Below, in pieces: positions 23,401 to 37,192 of a stretch of DNA of 64,000 nucleotides (positions within the stretch are counted from its first letter, which is position 1; the number at the start of each line of letters is the position of its first letter). A program made the position numbers and the translations under genes. The stretch is from Chamaea fasciata (taxonomy: Eukaryota; Chordata; Aves; Passeriformes; Sylviidae): NCBI GenBank assembly GCA_029207755.1, contig JARCOQ010000178.1, positions 79,590 through 143,589 of the forward strand, written 5' to 3'. Below the pieces are notes generated by a model. It saw only the letters and a program-made list of their open reading frames with translations, was not told the origin of the DNA and made no database searches.

Positions 23401-26400
23401 CCAAGGACACCTAGGGGACACGCAGGGTGCCCCCAGGGACAACGAGGGGACAGCCAGGGCAACCCAGGGACAGCCAAGGCACCCCAGGGACACCTAGGGC
23501 ACAGCCAGGGCACCCTAGGGAGAGCCAGGGCACCCTCAGGGACACCTAGGGGACAGGCAGGGCACCCCAAGGGACACCTAGGGGACAGCCAGGGCACCCC
23601 CAGGGACACCTAGGGGACACCCAGGGCACCCCCAGGGACATTTAGGGGACAGCACGGGCACTCCAGGGACACCCAGGGCACCCCCAGGGACACGAAGGGG
23701 ACAGCCAGGGCACCCCCAGGGACATTTAGGGGACAGCACGGGCACTCCAGGGACACCCAGGGCACCCCCAGGGACACGAAGGGGACAGCCAGGGCACCCC
23801 CAGGGACAGCCAGGGCTCCCCCAGGGACAGCCAGGGCCCCCCAGGGACATCAAGGGCACCCCCAGGGACACCTAGGGGACAGCCAGGGCAGCCCAGGGAC
23901 ACCCAGGGCACCCCCATGGACACCTCGGGGACAGCCCGGGTACCCCCAGGGACACCAAGGGGACCCCCAGGGAAACCTAGGGGACAGCCAGGGCACCTAC
24001 AGGGACACCTAGGAGACAGCCAGGGCACCCCAGGGACAGCGAGGGCACCCCCAGGGACACCTAGGCGACCTCCAGGGACATCTAGGGGACAGCCAGGGCA
24101 CCCCAGGGACAGCCAGGGCACCCCCAGGGACACCTAGGGGACAGCCAGGGCCCCCCCAGGGACACCTAGGGGACAGCCAGGGGACCCCAGGGACACCCAG
24201 GGCACCCCTAGGGACACCTAGGGGACAGCCAGGGCATCCCGAGGGACAGGGAGGGCACCCACAGGGACACCTAGGAGACAGCCAGGGTACGCCAGGGACA
24301 CCCAGGGCACCCCAGGGACACCTAGAGGACAGCCAGGGCACCACAGGGACACCTACGGCACAGCCAGGGCACCCTAGGGACAGCCAGGGCACCCTCAGGG
24401 ACACCAAGGGCACAGCCAGGCCACCCCAAGGACAGCCAGGGCAGCCCAGGGACACCTACAGGACAGCCAGGGCACCCCAGGGCAGCCCAGGGACACCCAG
24501 GGTACACCGGGTACACGTAGGGGATCTCCCGGGCACCCCAGGGACAGCCAGGGCACCCCAGACACACCCAGGGCCCCCCCAGGGAAACCTACGGGACAGC
24601 CAGGGAACGCCAGGGACACGTAGGGGACAGCCAGGGCACCCTAGGGACAGCCAGGGCACCCCCAGGGACACCTAGGGGACAGCCAGGGCACCACAGGAAA
24701 AGCCAGGGCACCCCCAGGGACACCTAGGGGACAGCCAGGGCCCCCCCAGGGACACCTAGGGGACAGCCAGGGGACCCCAGGGACACCCAGGGCACCCCCA
24801 GGGACACGTAGGGGACAGCCAGGCCATCCCGAGGGACAGGGAGGGCACCCACAGGGACATTTAGGGCACAGCCAGGGCACCCTAGGGACAGCCAGGGCAC
24901 CCTCGGGACACCAAGGGCACAGCCAGGCCACCCCAAGGACAGCCAGGGCAGCCCAGGGACACCTCCGGGACAGCCAAGGCACCCCAGGGCTGCCCAGGGA
25001 CACCCAGGGTACCCCAGGGACACGTAGGGGACAACCTGGGCACCCCCAAGGACACCCAGGGCACCCCCAGGGACACTGAGGGCACAGCCAGGGCACCCCC
25101 AAGGACACCTAGGGGACACGCAGGGTACCCCCAGGGACAATGAGGGGACAGCCATGGCACCCCCAAGGACAGCCAGGGCACCCCAGGGACACCTAGGGCA
25201 CAGCCACGGCACCCTAGGGACAGCCAGGGCACCCCCAGGGACACCTAGAGGACAGCCAGGGAACCCCAGGGACACCGTGGGCATCCCCAGGGACACATAA
25301 TGCACCCCCAGGGACACCTAGGGGACAGCCAGGGCCCCCCCAGAGACACCTAGGGGACAGCCAGGGAACCTCAGGGACACCCTGTGCACCCCCAGGGACA
25401 CCCAGGGCACACCCGGGGACACCTAGGGGACAGCCCGGGCACCCTAGAGACAGCCAGGGCACAGAAAGGGCGCCCTAGGGACAGCCAGGGCACCCCCAAG
25501 GACACCTAGGGGACACGCAGGGTGCCCCCAGGGACAACGAAGGGACAGCCAGGGCAACCCAGGGACAGCCAAGGCACCCCAGGGACACCTAGGGCACAGC
25601 CAGGGCACCCTAGGGACAGCCAGGGCACCCTCAGGGACACCTACGGGACAGGCAGGGCACCCCCAGGGACACCTAGGGGACAGCCAGGGCACCCCCAGGG
25701 ACACCTAGGGGACACCCAGGGCACCCCCAGGGACATTTAGGGGACAGCACGGGCACCCCAGGAACACCCAGGGCTCCCCCAGGGACACCTAGGGGACAGC
25801 CAGGGCACCCTAACGACAGCCAGGGCACCCCCAGGGACACCTAGGGGACAGCCAGTGCACCCCCAGGAACACCTGGGGGACAGCCAGGGCACCCACAGGG
25901 ACATTTAGGGGACAGCACGGGCACTCCAGGGACACCCAGGGCACCCCCAGGGACACGAATGGGAGAGCCAGGGCACCCCCAGGGACAGCCAGGGCTCCCC
26001 CAGGCACAGCCAGGGCACCCCAAAAGACATCCAGGGCACCCCCAGGGACACCAAGGGGACCCCCAGGGACACCTAGGGGAGAGCCAGGGCACCTACAGGG
26101 ACACCTAGGGGACAGCCAGGGCACCCCGAGGGACGCCAGGGCACCCCCAGGGACACCTAGGGGACAGGCAGGGCACCCCCAGAGACACCTAGGGGACTGC
26201 CAGGGCACCCTAGGGACAGCCAGGGCACCCCCAGGGACACCTAGAGGACAGCCAGGGAACCCCAGGGACACCCTGGGCATCCCCAGGGACACATAATGCA
26301 CCCCCAGGGACACCTAGGGGACAGCCAGGGAACCTCAGGGACACCCTGTGCACCCCCAGGGACACCCAGGGCACACCCGGGGACACCTAGGGGACAGCCC

Positions 26401-27303
26401 GGGCACCCTAGGGACAGCCAGGGCACAGAAAGGGCACCCTAGGGACAGCCAGGGCACCCCCAAGGACACCTAGGGGACACGCAGGGTACCCCCAGGGACA
26501 ACGAGGGGACAGCCAGGGCAACCCAGGGACAGCCAAGGCACCCCAGGGACACCTAGGGCACAGCCAGGGCACACTAGGGACAGCCAGGGCACCCCCAGGG
26601 ACACCTACGGGACAGGCAGGGCACCCCAAGGGACACCTAGGGGACAGCCAGGGCACCCCCAGGAACACCTAGGGGACACCCAGGGCACCCCCAGGGACAT
26701 TTAGGGGACAGCACGGGCACTCCAGGGACACCCAGGGCACCCCCAGGGACACGAAGGGGACAGCCAGGGCACCCCCAGGGACAGCCAGGGCTCCCCCAGG
26801 GACAGCCAGGGCCCCCCAGGGACATCAAGGGCACCCCCAGGGACACCTAGGGGACAGCCAGGGCAGCCCAGGGACACCAAGGGGACCCCCAGGGAAACCT
26901 AGGGGACAGCCAGGGCACCTACAGGGACACCTAGGAGACAGCCAGGGCACCCCAGGGACAGCGAGGGCACCCCCAGGGACACCTAGGCGACCTCCAGGGA
27001 CATCTAGGGGACAGCCAGGGCACCCCAGGGACAGCCAGGGCACCCCCAGGGACACCTAGGGGACAGCCAGGGCCCCCCCAGGGACACCTAGGGGACAGCC
27101 AGGGGACCCCAGGGACACCCAGGGCACCCCCAGGGACACCTAGGGGACAGCCAGGGCATCCCGAGGGACAGGGAGGGCACCCACGACACCTAGGAGACAG
27201 CCAGGGTACGCCAGGGACACCCAGGGCACCCCAGGGACACCTAGAGGACAGCCAGGGCACCACAGGGACACCTACGGCACAGCCAGGGCACCCTAGGGAC
27301 AGC
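17481..27303. repeat. Core-type array with irregular higher-order structure
   Basis: The monomers here carry the variants that later form exact higher-order repeats: CATTTAGGGGACAGCACGGG, GACACGAAGGGG, CCCAAAAGACACC, GGACCTCCCGGGCACC, CTAGGCGACCTCCAGGG, CACATAATGCACC and CACAGAAAGGGC. The CACAGAAAGGGC landmark recurs near 25460, 26425 and 27940. Blocks of 1-1.5 kb are shared within this stretch (for example about 23350-24500 with 26410-27300), but with more differences than the later copies. It looks like an older or transitional layer of the homogenised core. No gene is visible. Confidence 0.9.
23637..23804. repeat. Local 84-bp tandem duplication
   Basis: An 84-base stretch starting in the CATTTAGGGG unit, passing through AGCACGGGCACTCC and GACACGAAGGGG, is present twice head to tail with an offset of 84 bp. 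The homologous place near 26700-26780 has it once, so the duplication is local and recent. Confidence 0.85.
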
Positions 27304-30263
27304 CAGGGCACCCTCAGGGACACCAAGGGCACAGCCAGGCCCACCCCAAGGACAGCCAGGGCAGCCCAGGGACACCTCCGGGACAGCCAAGACACCCCAG
27401 GGCTGCCCAGGGACACCCAGGGTACCCCAGGGACACGTAGGGGACCTCCCGGGCACCCCAGGGACAGCCAGGGCACCCCAGGGACACCCAGGGCACCCCC
27501 AGGGACACCGAGGGGACAGCCAGGGCAACCTCAGGGACACCTAGGGGACAACCTGGGCACCCCCAAGGACACCCAGGGCACCCCCAGGGACACTGAGGGC
27601 ACAGCCAGGGCACCCCCCAAGGACACCTAGGGGACACGCAGGGTACCCCCAGGCACAATGAGGGGGACAGCCATGGCACCCACAGGGACAGCCAGGGCAC
27701 CCCAGGGACACCTAGGGCACAGCCAGGGCACCCTAGGGACAGCCAGGGCACCCCCAGGGTCACCTAGGGGACAGCCAGGGCACCCCCAGGGACACCTAGG
27801 GGACAGCCAGGGCACCCCCAGGGAAACCTAGGGGACAGCCACGGAACCCCAGGGACACCCTGTGCACGCCCAGGGACACCCAGGGCACACCCAGGGACAC
27901 CTAGGGGACAGCCCGGGCACCCTAGGGACAGCCAGGGCACAGAAAGGGCACCCTAGGGACAGCCAGGGCACCCCCAAGGACACCTAGGGGACACGCAGGG
28001 TACCCCCAGGGACAACGAGGGGACAGCCAGGGCAACCCAGGGACAGCCAAGGCACCCCAGGGACACCTAGGGCACAGCCAGGGCACACTAGTGACAGCCA
28101 GGGCACCCCCAGGGACACCTACGGGACAGGCAGGGCACCCCAAGGGACACCTAGGGGACAGCCAGGGCACCCCCAGGGACACCTAGGGGACACCCAGGGC
28201 ACCCCCAGGGACATTTAGGGGACAGCACGGGCACTCCAGGGACACCCAGGGCACCCCCAGGGACACGAAGGGGACAGCCAGGGCACCCCCAGGGACAGCC
28301 AGGGCTCCCCCAGGGACAGCCAGGGCACACCAAAAGACACCTAAAGGACAGCCAGGGCACCCCCAGGGCCACCTAGGGGACAGCCAGGGCACCCCCAGTG
28401 ACAGCCAGGGCCCCCCCAGGGACACCTAGGGGACAGCCAGGGGACCCCAGGGACACCCAGGGCACCCCCAGGGACACGAAGGGGACAGCCAGGGCATCCC
28501 GAGGGACAGGGAGGGCACCCACAGGGACACCTAGGGGACAGCCAGGGCACCCTAGGGACAGCCAGGGCACCCTCAGGGACACCAAGGGCACAGCCAGGCC
28601 ACCCCAAGGACAGCCAGGGCAGCCCAGGGACACCTACGGGACAACCAAGGCACCCCAGGGCTGCCCAGGGACACCCAGGGTACCCCAGGGACACGTAGGG
28701 GACCTCCCGGGCACCCCAGGGACAGCCAGGGCACCCCAGGGACACCCAGGGCCCCCCCAGGGACACCTATGGGACAGCCAGGGAACGCCAGGGACACGTA
28801 GGGGACAGCCAGGGCACCCTAGGGATAGGCAGGGCACCCCCAGGGACACCTAGGGGACAGCCAGGGCCCCCCCAGGGACACCTAGGGGACAGCCAGGGCA
28901 CCCCAGGGACACCCAGGGCACCCCCACAGACACCGAGGGGACAGCCAGGGCACCCTAGGGACAGCCATGGCCCCCTAGGGACAGCCAGGGCACCCACAGA
29001 GACACCGAGGGCACAGCCAGGGCACCCTAGGGACAGCCAGGGCACCCCAGGGACACCTAAGGGACAGGCAGGGTACCCCCAGGGACACCTAGGGGACAGG
29101 CAGGGCACCCCCAGGGACACTGGCGGGACAGCCAGGGCACCCCCAGAGACCCCTAGAGGACAGCCAGGGACCTCCTAGGGACACTCTGGGCACCCCAAGG
29201 GACACCTTGGGGTCAGCAAGGGCACCCCAGGGACACCCAGGGCACACCCAGGGACACGGAGGAGACACCCAGGGCACCCCCAGGGACACTTAGGTGACAG
29301 CCAGGGAACCCCAGGGACACCCTGTGCACCCCCAGGGACACCCAGGGCACCCCCAGGGACACCTAGGGGACAGCCAGGGCCCCCCCAGGGAGACCTAGGG
29401 GACAGCCAGGGCATCCCAGGGACACCCAGGGCACCCCCAGGGACACCGAGGGGACAGCCAGGGCACCCTAGGGAAAGCCATGGCACCCTCGGGACAGCCA
29501 GGGCACCCCAGGGACACCCAGGGCACCCCCAGAGACACCGAGGGCACAGCCAGGGCACCCTAGGGACAGCCAGGGCACCCCAGGGACACCTAAGGGACAG
29601 GCAGGGCACCCCAAGGGACACTGACGGGACAGCCAGGGCACCCCCAGAGACCCCTAGGGGACAGCCAGGGACCTCCTAGGGACACTCTGGGCACCCCAAG
29701 GGACACCTTGGGGTCAGCCAGGGCACCCCAGGGACACCCAGGGCACCCCCAGGGACACCTAGGGGACAGTCAGGGAACCCCAGGGACACCCTGTGCACCC
29801 CCAGGGACACCCAGGGCACCCCCAGGGACACCTAGGGGACAGCCAGGGCCCCCCCAGGGAAACCTAGGGGACAGCCAGGGAACCCCAGGGACACCCTGTG
29901 CACGCCCAGGGACACCCAGGGCACACCCAGGGACACCTAGGGGACAGACAGGGCACCCTAGGGACAGCCAGGGCACCCCCAGGGACACCCAGGGCACCCC
30001 CAGGGACACCTAGGGGACAGCCAGGGCACCTCGAGGGACAGGTAGGGCACCCCCAGGGACACCTACAGGACAGCCAGGGCCGCCCCAGAGACACCCTGGG
30101 CACCCCCAGGGACACCTAGGGGACACGCAGGGTACCCCCAGGGACAACGAGGGGACAGCCAGGGCACCCCCAGGGACAGCCAAGGCACCCCAGGGACACC
30201 TAGGGCACAGCCAGGGCACCCTAGGGACAGCCAGGGCACCCCCAGGGACACCTAAGGGACAGG
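27304..30263. repeat. 2957-bp higher-order repeat, copy 1
   Basis: This block is followed head to tail by a copy at 30264-33222. The offset is 2960 bp at the left edge and falls to 2957 bp after three one-base insertions in the first 450 bases of this copy (GGCCCACCCC, GCACCCCCCAAGG and ATGAGGGGGACAG). Beyond these I see only isolated substitutions, such as AGGGTACCCC against AGGGCACCCC near 29072. Identity is therefore above 99%, implying very recent duplication. Confidence 0.92.
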
Positions 30264-33222
30264 CAGGGCACCCTCAGGGACACCAAGGGCACAGCCAGGC
30301 CACCCCAAGGACAGCCAGGGCAGCCCAGGGACACCTCCGGGACAGCCAAGACACCCCAGGGCTGCCCAGGGACACCCAGGGTACCCCAGGGACACGTAGG
30401 GGACCTCCCGGGCACCCCAGGGACAGCCAGGGCACCCCAGGGACACCCAGGGCACCCCCAGGGACACCGAGGGGACAGCCAGGGCAACCTCAGGGACACC
30501 TAGGGGACAACCTGGGCACCCCCAAGGACACCCAGGGCACCCCCAGGGACACTGAGGGCACAGCCAGGGCACCCCCAAGGACACCTAGGGGACACGCAGG
30601 GTACCCCCAGGCACAATGAGGGGACAGCCATGGCACCCACAGGGACAGCCAGGGCACCCCAGGGACACCTAGGGCACAGCCAGGGCACCCTAGGGACAGC
30701 CAGGGCACCCCCAGGGTCACCTAGGGGACAGCCAGGGCACCCCCAGGGACACCTAGGGGACAGCCAGGGCACCCCCAGGGAAACCTAGGGGACAGCCACG
30801 GAACCCCAGGGACACCCTGTGCACGCCCAGGGACACCCAGGGCACACCCAGGGACACCTAGGGGACAGCCCGGGCACCCTAGGGACAGCCAGGGCACAGA
30901 AAGGGCACCCTAGGGACAGCCAGGGCACCCCCAAGGACACCTAGGGGACACGCAGGGTACCCCCAGGGACAACGAGGGGACAGCCAGGGCAACCCAGGGA
31001 CAGCCAAGGCACCCCAGGGACACCTAGGGCACAGCCAGGGCACACTAGTGACAGCCAGGGCACCCCCAGGGACACCTACGGGACAGGCAGGGCACCCCAA
31101 GGGACACCTAGGGGACAGCCAGGGCACCCCCAGGGACACCTAGGGGACACCCAGGGCACCCCCAGGGACATTTAGGGGACAGCACGGGCACTCCAGGGAC
31201 ACCCAGGGCACCCCCAGGGACACGAAGGGGACAGCCAGGGCACCCCCAGGGACAGCCAGGGCTCCCCCAGGGACAGCCAGGGCACACCAAAAGACACCTA
31301 AAGGACAGCCAGGGCACCCCCAGGGCCACCTAGGGGACAGCCAGGGCACCCCCAGTGACAGCCAGGGCCCCCCCAGGGACACCTAGGGGACAGCCAGGGG
31401 ACCCCAGGGACACCCAGGGCACCCCCAGGGACACGAAGGGGACAGCCAGGGCATCCCGAGGGACAGGGAGGGCACCCACAGGGACACCTAGGGGACAGCC
31501 AGGGCACCCTAGGGACAGCCAGGGCACCCTCAGGGACACCAAGGGCACAGCCAGGCCACCCCAAGGACAGCCAGGGCAGCCCAGGGACACCTACGGGACA
31601 ACCAAGGCACCCCAGGGCTGCCCAGGGACACCCAGGGTACCCCAGGGACACGTAGGGGACCTCCCGGGCACCCCAGGGACAGCCAGGGCACCCCAGGGAC
31701 ACCCAGGGCCCCCCCAGGGACACCTATGGGACAGCCAGGGAACGCCAGGGACACGTAGGGGACAGCCAGGGCACCCTAGGGATAGGCAGGGCACCCCCAG
31801 GGACACCTAGGGGACAGCCAGGGCCCCCCCAGGGACACCTAGGAGACAGCCAGGGCACCCCAGGGACACCCAGGGCACCCCCACAGACACCGAGGGGACA
31901 GCCAGGGCACCCTAGGGACAGCCATGGCCCCCTAGGGACAGCCAGGGCACCCACAGAGACACCGAGGGCACAGCCAGGGCACCCTAGGGACAGCCAGGGC
32001 ACCCCAGGGACACCTAAGGGACAGGCAGGGCACCCCCAGGGACACCTAGGGGACAGGCAGGGCACCCCCAGGGACACTGGCGGGACAGCCAGGGCACCCC
32101 CAGAGACCCCTAGAGGACAGCCAGGGACCTCCTAGGGACACTCTGGGCACCCCAAGGGACACCTTGGGGTCAGCAAGGGCACCCCAGGGACACCCAGGGC
32201 ACACCCAGGGACACGGAGGAGACACCCAGGGCACCCCCAGGGACACTTAGGTGACAGCCAGGGAACCCCAGGGACACCCTGTGCACCCCCAGGGACACCC
32301 AGGGCACCCCCAGGGACACCTAGGGGACAGCCAGGGCCCCCCCAGGGAGACCTAGGGGACAGCCAGGGCATCCCAGGGACACCCAGGGCACCCCCAGGGA
32401 CACCGAGGGGACAGCCAGGGCACCCTAGGGAAAGCCATGGCACCCTCGGGACAGCCAGGGCACCCCAGGGACACCCAGGGCACCCCCAGAGACACCGAGG
32501 GCACAGCCAGGGCACCCTAGGGACAGCCAGGGCACCCCAGGGACACCTAAGGGACAGGCAGGGCACCCCAAGGGACACTGACGGGACAGCCAGGGCACCC
32601 CCAGAGACCCCTAGGGGACAGCCAGGGACCTCCTAGGGACACTCTGGGCACCCCAAGGGACACCTTGGGGTCAGCCAGGGCACCCCAGGGACACCCAGGG
32701 CACCCCCAGGGACACCTAGGGGACAGTCAGGGAACCCCAGGGACACCCTGTGCACCCCCAGGGACACCCAGGGCACCCCCAGGGACACCTAGGGGACAGC
32801 CAGGGCCCCCCCAGGGAAACCTAGGGGACAGCCAGGGAACCCCAGGGACACCCTGTGCACGCCCAGGGACACCCAGGGCACACCCAGGGACACCTAGGGG
32901 ACAGACAGGGCACCCTAGGGACAGCCAGGGCACCCCCAGGGACACCCAGGGCACCCCCAGGGACACCTAGGGGACAGCCAGGGCACCTCGAGGGACAGGT
33001 AGGGCACCCCCAGGGACACCTACAGGACAGCCAGGGCCGCCCCAGAGACACCCTGGGCACCCCCAGGGACACCTAGGGGACACGCAGGGTACCCCCAGGG
33101 ACAACGAGGGGACAGCCAGGGCACCCCCAGGGACAGCCAAGGCACCCCAGGGACACCTAGGGCACAGCCAGGGCACCCTAGGGACAGCCAGGGCACCCCC
33201 AGGGACACCTAAGGGACAGGCA
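30264..33222. repeat. 2957-bp higher-order repeat, copy 2
   Basis: This is the second head-to-tail copy of 27304-30263. Its last 1.4 kb (from about 31845) is shared again with 37193 onwards at an offset of 5348 bp, so the same material has taken part in more than one duplication. Confidence 0.92.
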
Positions 33223-34014
33223 GGGCATCCCCAGGGACACCTAGGGGACAGCCAGGGCACCCCCAGGGACACCCAGGGCACCCCCAGGGACATCCAGGGG
33301 ACAGCCAGGGCACCCCAGGGACATTTAGGGGACAGCACGGGCACTCCAGGGACACCCAGGGCACCCCCAGGGACACGAAGGGGACAGCCAGGGCACCCCC
33401 AGGGACAGCCAGGGCCCCCCCAGGGACATCAAGGGCACCCCCAGGGACACCTAGGGGACAGCCAGGGCAGCCCAGGGACACCAAGGGGACCCCCAGGGAC
33501 ACCTAGGGGACAGCCAGGGCACCTACAGGAACACCTAGGAGACAGCCAGGGCACCCCAGGGATAGCGAGGGCACCCCCAGGGACACCTAGGCGACCTCCA
33601 GGGACATCTAGGGGACAGCCAGGGCACCCCAGGGACAGCCAGGGCACCCCCAGGGACACCTAGGGGACAGCCAGGGCATCCCGAGGGACAGGGAGGGCAC
33701 CCACAGGGACACCTAGGAGACAGCCAGGGTACGCCAGGGACACCCAGGGCACCCCAGGGACACCTAGAGGACAGCCAGGGCACCACAGGGACACCTACGG
33801 CACAGCCAGGGCACCCTAGGGACAGCCAGGGCACCCTCAGGGACACCAAGGGCACAGCCAGGCCACCCCAAGGACAGCCAGGGCAGCCCAGGGACACCTA
33901 CAGGACAGCCAGGGCACCCCAGGGCAGCCCAGGGACACCCAGGGTACACCGGGTACACGTAGGGGACCTCCCGGGCACCCCAGGGACAGCCAGGGCACCC
34001 CAGGGACACCCAGG
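31845..34014. repeat. 2.17-kb block repeated 5348 bp downstream, copy 1
   Basis: The block matches 37193-39362 with a constant offset of 5348 bp and no indels that I can see. A few substitutions occur, such as CACCCTCGGGACAGCC against CACCCTAGGGACAGCC near 32450, and CACCCCCAGGG against CACCCCAAGGG near 33370. It overlaps the second 2957-bp unit, which gives nested higher-order structure. Confidence 0.9.
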
Positions 34015-37000
34015 GCCCCCCCAGGGACACCTACGGGACAGCCAGGGAACGCCAGGGACACGTAGGGGACAGCCAGGGCACCCTAGGGACAAGCAGGGCA
34101 CCCCCAGGGACACCTAGGCGACCTCCAGACACATCTAGGAGACAGCCAGGGCACCCCAGGGACAGCCAGGGCACCCCCAAGGAAACCTAGGGGACAGCCA
34201 GGGCACCACAGGAACAGCCAGGGCACCCCCAGGGACACCTAGGGGACAGCCAGGGCCCCCCCAGGGACACCTAGGGGACAGCCAGGGGACCCCAGGGACA
34301 CCCAGGGCACCCCCAGGGACACGAAGGGGACAGCCAGGGCATCCCGAGGGACAGGGAGGGCACCCAGAGGGACACCTAGGGCACAGCCAGGGCACCCTAG
34401 GGACAGCCAGGGCACCCTCAGGGACACCAAGGGCACAGCCAGGCCACCCCAAGGACAGCCAGGGCAGCCCAGGGACACCTACGGGACAGCCAAGGCACCC
34501 CAGGGCTGCCCAGGGACACCCAGGGTACCCCAGGGACACCCAGGGCACCCCCAGGGACACCGAGGGGACAGCCAGGGCTCTTTCAGGGACACCTAGGGGA
34601 CAACCTGGGCACCCCCAAGGACACCCAGGGCACCCCCAGGGACACTGAGGGCACAGCCAGGGCACCCCAAAGGACACCTAGGGGACACGCAGGGTACCCC
34701 CAGGGACAATGAGGGGACAGCCATGGCACCCCCAGGGACAGCCACGGCACCCCAGGGACACCTAATGCACAGCCAGGGCACCCTAGGGACAGCCAGGGCA
34801 CCCCCAGGGACACCTAGGGGACAGGCAGGGCACCCTCAGGGACACCTAGAGGACAGCCAGGGCACCCACAGGGACACCTAGGGGACAGCCAGGGCACCCC
34901 GAGGGACACCAGGGCACCCCCAGGGACACCTAGGGGACAGGCAGGGCACCCCCAGGGACACCTAGGGGACTGCCAGGGCACCCTAGGGACAGCCAGGGCA
35001 CCCCCAGGGACACCTAGAGGACAGCCAGGGAACCCCAGGGACACCCTGGGCATCCCCAGGGACACATAATGCACCCCCAGGGACACCTAGGGGACAGCCA
35101 GGGCCCCCCCAGGGACACCTAGGGGACAGCCAGGGAACCTCAGGGACACCCTGTGCACCCCCAGGGACACACAGGGCACACCCGGGGACACCTAGGGGAC
35201 ACGCAGGGTACCCCCAGGGACAACGAGGGGACAGCCAGGGCAACCCAGGGACAGCCAAGGCACCCCAGGGACACCTACGGGACAGGCAGGGCACCCCAAG
35301 GGACACTTAGGGGACAGCCAGGGCACCCCCAGGGACACCTAGGGGACACCCAGGGCACTCCCAGGGACATTTAGGGGACAGCACGGGCACTCCAGGGACA
35401 CCCAGGGCACCCCCAGGGACACGAAGGGGACAGCCAGGGCACCCCCAGGGACAGCCAGGGCTCCCCCAGGGACAGCCAGGGCACACCAAAAGACACCTAA
35501 AGGACAGCCAGGGCACCCCCAGGGCCACCTAGGGGACAGCCAGGGCACCCCCAGGGACAGCCAGGGCCCCCCCAGGGACATCAAGGGCACCCCCAGGGAC
35601 ACCTAGGGGACAGCCAGGGCAGCCCAGGGACACCCAGGGCACCCCCATGGACACCTCGGGGACAGCCAGGGTACCTCCAGGGACACCAAGGGGACCCCCA
35701 GGGACACCTAGGGGACAGCCAGGGCACCTACAGGGACACCTAGGAGACAGCCAGGGCACCCCAGGGACAGCGAGGGCACCCCCAGGGACACCTAGGGGAC
35801 AGCCAGTGCCCCCCCAGGGACACCTAGGGGACAGCCAGGGGACCCCAGGGACACCCAGGGCACCCCCAGGGACACCTAGGGGACAGCCAGGGCATCCCGA
35901 GGGACAGGGAGGGCACCCAATGGGACACCTAGGAGACAGCCAGGGTACGCCAGGGACACCCAGGGCACCCCAGGGACACCTAGAGGACAGCCAGGGCACC
36001 ACAGGGACACCTAGGGCACAGCCAGGGCACCCTAGGGACAGCCAGGGCACCCTCAGGGACACCAAGGGCACAGCCAGGCCACCCCAAGGACAGCCAGGGC
36101 AGCCCAGGGACACCTACAGGACAGCCAGGGCACCCCAGGGCAGCCCAGGGACACCCAGGGTACACCGGGTACACGTAGGGGACCTCCCGGGCACCCCAGG
36201 GACAGCCAGGGCACCCCAGGGACACCCAGGGCCCCCCCAGGGACACCTACGGGACAGCCAGGGAACGCCAGGGACACGTAGGGGACAGCCAGGGCACCCT
36301 AGGGACAAGCAGGGCACCCCCAGGGACACCTAGGCGACCTCCAGACACATCTAGGAGACAGCCAGGGCACCCCAGGGACAGCCAGGGCACCCCCAGGGAC
36401 ACCTAGGGGACAGCCAGGGCACCACAGGAACAGCCAGGGCACCCCCAGGGACACCTAGGGGACAGCCAGGGCCCCCCCAGGGACACCTAGGGGACAGCCA
36501 GGGGACCCCAGGGACACCCAGGGCACCCCCAGGGACACGTAGGGGACAGCCAGGGCATCCCGAGGGACAGGGAGGGCACCCACAGGGACACCTAGGGCAC
36601 AGCCAGGGCACCCTAGGGACAGCCAGGGCCCCCCCAGGGACACCTAGGGGACAGCCAGGGGACCCCAGGGACACCCAGGGCACCCCCAGGGACACGTAGG
36701 GGACAGCCAGGGCATCCCGAGGGACAGGGAGGGCACCCACAGGGACACCTAGGGCACAGCCAAAACACCCTAGGGACAGCCAGGGCACCCTCAGGGACAC
36801 CAAGGGCACAGCCAGGCCACCCCAAGGACAGCCAGGGCAGCCCAGGGACACCTACGGGACAGCCAAGGCACCCCAGGGCTGCCCAGGGACACCCAGGGTA
36901 CCCCAGGGACACCCAGGGCACCCCCAGGGACACCGAGGGGACAGCCAGGGCACCCTCAGGGACACCTAGGGGACAACCTGGGCACCCCCAAGGACACCCA

Positions 37001-37190
37001 GGGCACCCCCAGGGACACTGAGGGCACAGCCAGGGCACCCCGAAGGACACCTAGGGGACACGCAGGGTACCCCCAGGGACAATGAGGGGACAGCCATGGC
37101 ACCCCCAGGGACAGCCACGGCACCCCAGGGACACCTAATGCACAGCCAGGGCACCCTAGGGACAGCCAGGGCACCCCCAGGGACACCTAG
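34014..37190. repeat. 3.2-kb block repeated about 6970 bp downstream, copy 1
   Basis: The block corresponds to 40981-44157. The offset is 6967 at both ends but reaches 6974 in the middle because the later copy has many one- and two-base indels. Landmarks include CCAGACACATCTAGGAG, CACATAATGCACC and CCCAAAGGACACC. Confidence 0.87.
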
Positions 37191-37192
37191 GG

